From assembly GCA_949127775.1 (NCBI GenBank), contig CASBQF010000066.1, positions 16,386 to 80,385 of the forward strand: a stretch of 64,000 nucleotides of DNA, written 5' to 3'. The position numbers and the translations under genes are program-made. This DNA comes from Oscillatoriales cyanobacterium PMM_0080 (GTDB lineage: Bacteria; Cyanobacteriota; Cyanobacteriia; Cyanobacteriales; Microcoleaceae). The notes beneath the pieces are model-generated. The model was given only the letters and a program-made list of their open reading frames with translations. It made no database searches and had not been told where the DNA came from. Below are positions 58,409 through 64,000 of the stretch, one piece after another (the first letter of the stretch is position 1; each line of letters begins with the position of its first letter).

Positions 58409-60193
58409 ATGAGAAGTTACTACTGCGGCGAACTGCGAAGCGAACACATCGGACAAACTGTCACCCTCTACGGATGGGTGGATCGCCGCCGCGATCATGG
58501 CGGGGTGATTTTTCTGGATTTGCGCGATCGATCGGGTATTGTGCAAATTGTCAGCGATCCTCAACGCACGCCAGACTCCTATCACGGGGCTGAGGCTTTG
58601 CGCGGCGAATACGTGGTGAAAATTACAGGTAGAGTCACCAGCCGCCCCGCAGATTCCCTCAACCCTAAATTGCCTACGGGTGAAGTGGAAATTTATGCTG
58701 ATGAGATTGAATTGTTGAATGCGGTTCGTAAACAGTTACCGTTTCAGGTTTCGACGGCGGATAATGAAAATGTGCGGGAAGATTTGCGCTTGAAATATCG
58801 CTATTTGGACTTGCGGCGCGATCGCATGAGTCGCAATTTACAGCTTCGCCACCAAGTCATCAAAGCTATGCGTCGCCACCTGGAAGACGTTGGCGGTTTT
58901 ATTGAAGTTGAAACACCGATTTTAACGCGATCGACTCCCGAAGGTGCGAGAGATTATTTGGTTCCCAGTCGCGTCAATTTGGGTGAATGGTACGCTTTGC
59001 CGCAGTCGCCACAATTGTTCAAACAATTGCTGATGGTTTCGGGTTTAGACAGATATTATCAAATTGCTCGCTGCTTCCGCGATGAAGATTTGCGCGCCGA
59101 CAGACAACCGGAATTTACGCAATTGGACATGGAAATGAGTTTCATGTCTGTGGAAGAAATCCTCGAATTAAATGAAGGTTTAGTCTGCAATATTTTCCAA
59201 ACTGTGAAAGGCGTGGAATTGCCTCGTCCTTTCCCGCGTTTGACTTACGCCGAAGCGATGAATCGTTATGGTAGTGATAAACCGGATACTCGCTTCGGTA
59301 TGGAATTAGTCGATGTTTCCGATTTGATGAAAGATTCGGGATTTAAGGTGTTTTCCGGTGCAGTTGCTGCGGGCGGAATTGTGAAAATTTTGCCGATTCC
59401 GGGCGGGAATGAGGCTTTTTCTAATGAACGGATTAAAAAAGGCGATTTGTTTAAGGAAGCCAGCGAAGCTGGTGCGAAGGGATTGGCTTTCATTCGCGTG
59501 CGGGAGAATGGCGAAATTGATTCGATCGGCGCAATTAAGGATAATTTGACTGAGGCTCAAAAACAGGAATTGCTCGATCGCACTGGCGCACAACCTGGTC
59601 ATTTATTGTTGTTTGCAGCAGCCGATGTCACAACTGTCAATAAGACTTTGGATAGATTACGTTTGTTTGTCGGTAAGGAGTTGGGATTGATTGACAAAGA
59701 CAAGATGAATCTGTTGTGGGTGACAGAGTTTCCGATGTTTGAATGGAACGCGGACGAGAAGCGTTTAGAAGCCATCCACCACCCGTTCACTGCGCCGCAT
59801 CCTGACGATATTCACGATTTGAAGACCGCGAGAGCTCAAGCTTATGACTTGGTGTTAAACGGCACGGAAGTGGGCGGTGGTTCTCTGCGGATTTATCAGC
59901 GGGATGTTCAGGAAAAGGTGTTTGAGGCGATCGGCTTATCGACTGAGGAAGCTTACAATAAGTTCGGCTTTTTGTTGGATGCGTTTGAGTATGGAACACC
60001 TCCCCACGGCGGAATTGCTTATGGCTTGGATCGCCTGGTAATGTTGTTGGCTGGCGAGGAATCTATTCGCGATGTGATTGCATTTCCGAAGACGCAGCAA
60101 GCGCGTTGTATTTTGGCAAATGCGCCGTCTGGTGTGGATGAGAAGCAGTTGAAGGAGTTGCAAGTGCGATCGACTTATGTAGCCAAAACATAA
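58409..60193 (+). CDS. aspS: Aspartyl-tRNA synthetase
   Basis: [72 protein letters not shown]. Confidence 0.98.
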   Translation: MRSYYCGELRSEHIGQTVTLYGWVDRRRDHGGVIFLDLRDRSGIVQIVSDPQRTPDSYHGAEALRGEYVVKITGRVTSRPADSLNPKLPTGEVEIYADEIELLNAVRKQLPFQVSTADNENVREDLRLKYRYLDLRRDRMSRNLQLRHQVIKAMRRHLEDVGGFIEVETPILTRSTPEGARDYLVPSRVNLGEWYALPQSPQLFKQLLMVSGLDRYYQIARCFRDEDLRADRQPEFTQLDMEMSFMSVEEILELNEGLVCNIFQTVKGVELPRPFPRLTYAEAMNRYGSDKPDTRFGMELVDVSDLMKDSGFKVFSGAVAAGGIVKILPIPGGNEAFSNERIKKGDLFKEASEAGAKGLAFIRVRENGEIDSIGAIKDNLTEAQKQELLDRTGAQPGHLLLFAAADVTTVNKTLDRLRLFVGKELGLIDKDKMNLLWVTEFPMFEWNADEKRLEAIHHPFTAPHPDDIHDLKTARAQAYDLVLNGTEVGGGSLRIYQRDVQEKVFEAIGLSTEEAYNKFGFLLDAFEYGTPPHGGIAYGLDRLVMLLAGEESIRDVIAFPKTQQARCILANAPSGVDEKQLKELQVRSTYVAKT

Positions 60194-60282
60194 GTGTAGA
60201 AAACACCTTGACAATTCTCGATAATTCTTTCCGGGAGGCGTCGGAGAATTTGTCCACAAAAAAATTCATCACAGATGAATTT

Positions 60283-60415
60283 AGGTATGATTCACTGGCT
60301 TAGACAATCCCTGAAATGAGAGAGTAGGGGCAATTCATGAATTGCCCGGACAATTGATGAATTACCCGGGCAATTCATCAATTGCCCCTACAATAAATTT
60401 TTGATGCACAATTTA
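60283..60415. repeat. Palindromic GGGGCAATTCATGAATTGCCC repeat element, copy 1
   Basis: TAGGTATGATTCACTGGCTTAGACAATCCCTGAAATGAGAGAGTAGGGGCAATTCATGAATTGCCC.. between aspS and the riboswitch. Confidence 0.85.
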
Positions 60416-60484
60416 AATGTAGAACAGCTTACCTCGGAGATTTGTTAAGAAACTCGATCGATCTGGTTTATGCCGATCGACTTG

Positions 60485-60600
60485 TGATACATTTCTTAAA
60501 CCTGAGAACGGGAAAGTCCGGTGTAATTCCGGCGCTGTGCCGCAACTGTCAAAGCCAGAATGCCGATTTCAGGAATGTCAATTTAGATTCCCTGCGTCGC
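60485..60600 (+). promoter_or_regulatory. Cobalamin riboswitch
   Basis: GGGAAAGTCCGGTGTAATTCCGGCGCTGTGCCGCAACTGT (60510-60549), then AAAGCCAGAATGCC, directly upstream of cobG. Confidence 0.92.
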
Positions 60601-60616
60601 ACGGGGAGGAGTTTCT

Positions 60617-62104
60617 TTGTTAGGTTTGAGTGAATTACCGACTTGTCCGGGCCTATTTTCGGGTTCCAGAGCCCGCGACGGAATATTATCGAGGATGCGG
60701 ATTCCAGGGGGAATTTTAAATGTACCGCAGTGTCGGGCGATCGCCAATTTGGTCGATCGATACAGTAGCGGCTGTTTGCAAGTCACGAATCGGGCGAATT
60801 TGCAAATCCGAGACTTGAATTCGGCAATTTCTCCCGCAGTTTGGCACGATTTGCAGGAATTGGGACTCGCATCTCGCCACGTTGAAGTTGACGCGATTCG
60901 CAATATTATGACAAGCCCGACAGCAGGGATCGATCGACAATCATTACTCGATACTCGCCCGCTAGTTCAAGCTTGGGATGATTACCTGCAAACACATCCC
61001 GAATTGTCGGAACTTTCGCCTAAATTTAGTGTGGGTTTTGACGGCGGAGAATTGGTTTCGATTCGTACTATTCGTAATGATATTTTATTAGTAGCAGAAA
61101 GGCAAACGACTGATCCAGAAATCGCTTTTAGACTGCATTTAAACGGTGACACAGGCATTATAATTCCAGAATCGCAATGTATTTCAGTATTGTCAGCCCT
61201 TGCTAGTGTCTATCTTGAATATACCCAAAACAAGCCTCGAATTGAAGGAAAAAAACCGCGTTTGCGTCACCTGCTAGCAGATTGGGGTGTTGAAAGTTAT
61301 CTAGAAAAGGTACAGCAGAATTTGTCCTTTTTCAGTGGCAGAGAAGATACCTGTTTCACAAAGAGTGAATTTGATGGTGGGGTGGGAATCTTGCCCGCCC
61401 ATTCCCTATCTGAAAAATTTATCCGCAATCACCAACATCTCGGCATTCACCCCCAGCAACAATCCGGTTTCTCCTACATCGGAATTGTACTCCCGCTAGG
61501 CAGGCTAAAATCAGAGCAATTGCGAGATTTGGCAAATTTATCCCAAACTTTTGGCAGAGGCACTCTGAGACTCACACCTTGGCAAAATCTATTGATTTCT
61601 GATATCCCAAACTCCCGGATTTGCGAACTCGAAAAGTCGATCGCCCGTTTGGGACTGCACTCGTCAACAACCAATTTAGACTCGTGCTTAGTTGCTTGTG
61701 CTGGCAGTACCGGGTGTGCCTCGGCGATGACAGATACTCAAAGTAACGCCCTAGCAATGGTGAAATATTTAGCCGAAAAATTGCAGATCGATCGCCCAAT
61801 TAACATTCATTTCAGTGGTTGCGAAAAGTCCTGCGCCCAGCATTCTCCAATTGATATAACGTTAGTGGGAATTCAGATTAAACACGGAAATGAAATCATT
61901 CCAGGTTATGACATTTACGCAGGCAAAACAGATTCACCTTTTGGGCGGCAGATTTTCCAGGGCGTAAGTGTGGATCAGATTTCAAGTTATATGAACAAGT
62001 TGTTGCGGGTATATCAGCGATGGCGATCGCCCGACGAGTCACTTGGTGAATTTATCGATCGAAGTGCGATCGATAAATTGAAACAATGGTTTAAGAAGGA
62101 CTAA
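60617..62104 (+). CDS. cobG: Precorrin-3B synthase (nitrite/sulfite reductase-like)
   Basis: TTG start with GGGGAGGAG RBS. CPGLFSGSRARDGILSRMRIPGG, TACAGSTGCASAMTDTQ-like VACAGSTGCASAMTDTQ, HFSGCEKSCAQH. Confidence 0.93.
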   Translation: MLGLSELPTCPGLFSGSRARDGILSRMRIPGGILNVPQCRAIANLVDRYSSGCLQVTNRANLQIRDLNSAISPAVWHDLQELGLASRHVEVDAIRNIMTSPTAGIDRQSLLDTRPLVQAWDDYLQTHPELSELSPKFSVGFDGGELVSIRTIRNDILLVAERQTTDPEIAFRLHLNGDTGIIIPESQCISVLSALASVYLEYTQNKPRIEGKKPRLRHLLADWGVESYLEKVQQNLSFFSGREDTCFTKSEFDGGVGILPAHSLSEKFIRNHQHLGIHPQQQSGFSYIGIVLPLGRLKSEQLRDLANLSQTFGRGTLRLTPWQNLLISDIPNSRICELEKSIARLGLHSSTTNLDSCLVACAGSTGCASAMTDTQSNALAMVKYLAEKLQIDRPINIHFSGCEKSCAQHSPIDITLVGIQIKHGNEIIPGYDIYAGKTDSPFGRQIFQGVSVDQISSYMNKLLRVYQRWRSPDESLGEFIDRSAIDKLKQWFKKD

Positions 62105-62127
62105 AGTCCTCACTACCAACAAATTTG

Positions 62128-62254
62128 GGCGTTGATGATTTGGAGTATGATTTGCCTCCGAAATGAGAGAGTAGGGGCAATTCATGAATTGCCCGGGCAA
62201 TTCATGAATTGCCCCTACTAAATTTCAGGAATTGCCTAAGCGAGTTAATCATAC
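62128..62254. repeat. Palindromic repeat element, copy 2, bounded by exact 27-bp direct repeats
   Basis: CTAAAGTCCTCACTACCAACAAATTTG at 62101-62127 and again at 62255-62281. Confidence 0.9.
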
Positions 62255-62315
62255 CTAAAGTCCTCACTACCAACAAATTTGATGACAGCATTCTCATTCC
62301 CCATTACCAAATATC

Positions 62316-62948
62316 TTGATGCTTGACTATATTCGAGACGGAACCGAAATCTACACCAAATCCTTCGCTACAATTCGCGCCGAAGCAGACTTATCAAAAC
62401 TGCCTCCCGACTTAGAATCCGTCGCAGTGCGCCTAATTCACAGTTGCGGAATGACAGATATTGTCACAGATTTAGCAGCCTCCCCCGGTGCAGCCACCGC
62501 TGGATACAATGCCCTCACCGCCGGCGCACCCATACTGTGCGATTCCCGGATGGTAGCCGAAGGTATCACTCGCAAACGTCTCCCCGCCGACAATCCAGTG
62601 ATTTGCACACTCTGGCATCCCGAAGTCCCGGAATTGGCGCTACAAATCGGCAATACTCGATCGGCCGCAGCCCTTGATTTGTGGCTAAATGACTTAGAAG
62701 GTGCGGTTGTGGCGATCGGTAATGCCCCGACTGCTTTGTTTCGACTGCTGGAAATGTTAGATGATGGAGCTCCGAAACCGGCTTTAATCCTGGGTTTCCC
62801 GGTAGGATTTGTGGGGGCGGCCGAATCTAAAGCGGAACTCGCGGAGAACAGTCGGGGTGTGCCATTTATTACAGTACACGGGCGGCGTGGTGGCAGTGCA
62901 ATGGCAACGGCGGCCGTGAATGCGTTAGCGAAAAAGGACGAATTATGA
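62316..62948 (+). CDS. cobH: Precorrin-8X methylmutase
   Basis: MLDYIRDGTEIYTKSFATIRAEADL..IRLIHSCGMTDI-type RLIHSCGMTDIVTDLAASPGA, GFPVGFVGAAESK. Confidence 0.96.
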   Translation: MMLDYIRDGTEIYTKSFATIRAEADLSKLPPDLESVAVRLIHSCGMTDIVTDLAASPGAATAGYNALTAGAPILCDSRMVAEGITRKRLPADNPVICTLWHPEVPELALQIGNTRSAAALDLWLNDLEGAVVAIGNAPTALFRLLEMLDDGAPKPALILGFPVGFVGAAESKAELAENSRGVPFITVHGRRGGSAMATAAVNALAKKDEL

Positions 62949-63655
62949 CTAAGACTACTGGTAAATTGTATGGATTGGGCATTGGCCCTGGCGATCCTGA
63001 GTTGATCACTTTGAAGGCTTATCGGATTTTGCAGTCGGTGCCGGTGATTGCGTATCCGGCGATGGAAAATGGTAAGGTGCTCGCCCGGGCGATCGTCGCA
63101 GATTATTTGCGCCCAGAACAAATTGAGATTCCGATGCCGTTGCCTTTTAGTCCGACGCGATCGTCTCAACCTTACTATGATATTGCGGCCGAGAAAATTG
63201 CAGTCCACCTCAGCGAAGGGCGGGATGTGGCTGTGTTGTGTGAGGGCGAACCTTTTCTCTACGGCACTTTTATGTATCTATTCAACCGTTTGTCAGGAAA
63301 ATTCACTACCGAAGTAGTGCCGGGAATTTCTTCGACAATGGCGAGTGCTGCTGCGCTGGGAGTGCCACTGACTTATCGTAACGATGTGTTAAGCATTATG
63401 CCTGCAACGTTGGATGCTTCTGTTTTGCGCGATCGGCTGGCGGTTGTTGATGCTGCTGTGATTATTAAGCTGGGCCGACACTTTGCGAAGGTTCGGGATG
63501 TGTTGATTGAGTTGGGACAGTTCGATCGAGCTTTGTATATCGAACGCGCCACAATGCCAAATCAGGTCATTCGGGCGATCGCAGATGTCGATCCCGCAGC
63601 AGTTCCCTATTGGGCTCTCATAATGATTCCCAGCCAGCAAAAGTCTGTATCGTAA
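62945..63655 (+). CDS. cobI: Precorrin-2 C20-methyltransferase
   Basis: GKLYGLGIGPGDPELITLKAYRILQSVPVIAYPA..VLCEGEPFLYGTFMYLFNRL..VVPGISS. Overlaps cobH by 4 nt. Confidence 0.95.
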   Translation: MTKTTGKLYGLGIGPGDPELITLKAYRILQSVPVIAYPAMENGKVLARAIVADYLRPEQIEIPMPLPFSPTRSSQPYYDIAAEKIAVHLSEGRDVAVLCEGEPFLYGTFMYLFNRLSGKFTTEVVPGISSTMASAAALGVPLTYRNDVLSIMPATLDASVLRDRLAVVDAAVIIKLGRHFAKVRDVLIELGQFDRALYIERATMPNQVIRAIADVDPAAVPYWALIMIPSQQKSVS

Positions 63656-63789
63656 TATTTCCATGCCTGAAGGCGATCGGCTTCCAGGCTTTCCCTACTT
63701 TGTTGTGCATTCTTGCCCGTTTATCCAGCATTCTGAACATTGATAGCTTAAGCTTATCTCTCTCATAAGTTAATCTGTTGTTAAAATAC

Positions 63790-63818
63790 TTTACAAACTG
63801 AAATAAAAGGTATATGTT
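63790..63818 (+). promoter_or_regulatory. Candidate sigma70-type promoter of psbA
   Basis: TTTACA - 17 nt - TATGTT, 65 nt upstream of the psbA ATG. Confidence 0.5.
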
Positions 63819-63882
63819 ATTCACATGGCGGAACACAAAGCCGTCACGAACATTGAAAACCAAATAAAGCAATCATAAAAAC

Positions 63883-64000
63883 ATGACAGCTACTTTACAG
63901 CAGCGCGAAAGCGCTAATCTGTGGTCGCAATTTTGTAACTGGGTCACCAGCACCGACAACCGCATTTATGTAGGTTGGTTCGGCGTCTTGATGATTCCTA
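63883..64000 (+). CDS. psbA: Photosystem II D1 protein (partial, runs off window)
   Basis: [39 protein letters not shown], the D1 N-terminus. Confidence 0.97.
   Translation, partial: MTATLQQRESANLWSQFCNWVTSTDNRIYVGWFGVLMIP

Noticed and set aside
63618-63872. 84-aa minus-strand ORF in the psbA leader
   Set aside because: Overlaps the cobI 3' end and the psbA promoter region; no recognisable family.

Overview
This 64-kb window is chromosomal DNA from a filamentous cyanobacterium, probably of the Oscillatoria/Microcoleus type. The evidence is psbA, psbU, CyanoP/PsbP, an Hli protein, BtpA, cyanophycin genes, abundant HIP1 GCGATCGC sites and heptameric STRR repeats. Most genes are housekeeping or photosynthetic: cphA/cphB, trmD, ispF, eno, argC, hisF, nadB, def, aspS, larB, maf, crcB, cysA, a fused cbiET/cobL, and a cobG-cobH-cobI operon behind a clear cobalamin riboswitch. 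Accessory content includes a HigBA-like toxin-antitoxin pair cut by the window edge, a Panacea (SocA-like) protein, a HicBA pair with an apparent hicA frameshift, a single-polypeptide MmeI-like R-M enzyme, a PIN-like/nuclease-like gene pair, and a lone IS200/IS605-type TnpB with a candidate omegaRNA. Many short inverted-repeat (MITE-like) elements are present. The most interesting spot is 6.5-11.1 kb. There an R-M gene is followed by an antitoxin-like gene, a 29-codon stub of a PIN toxin, and two uncharacterised genes, with the last four reading frames joined by short stop/start overlaps. No CRISPR array, rRNA or tRNA was recognised by eye. All family calls come from reading the translations; no database search was run.
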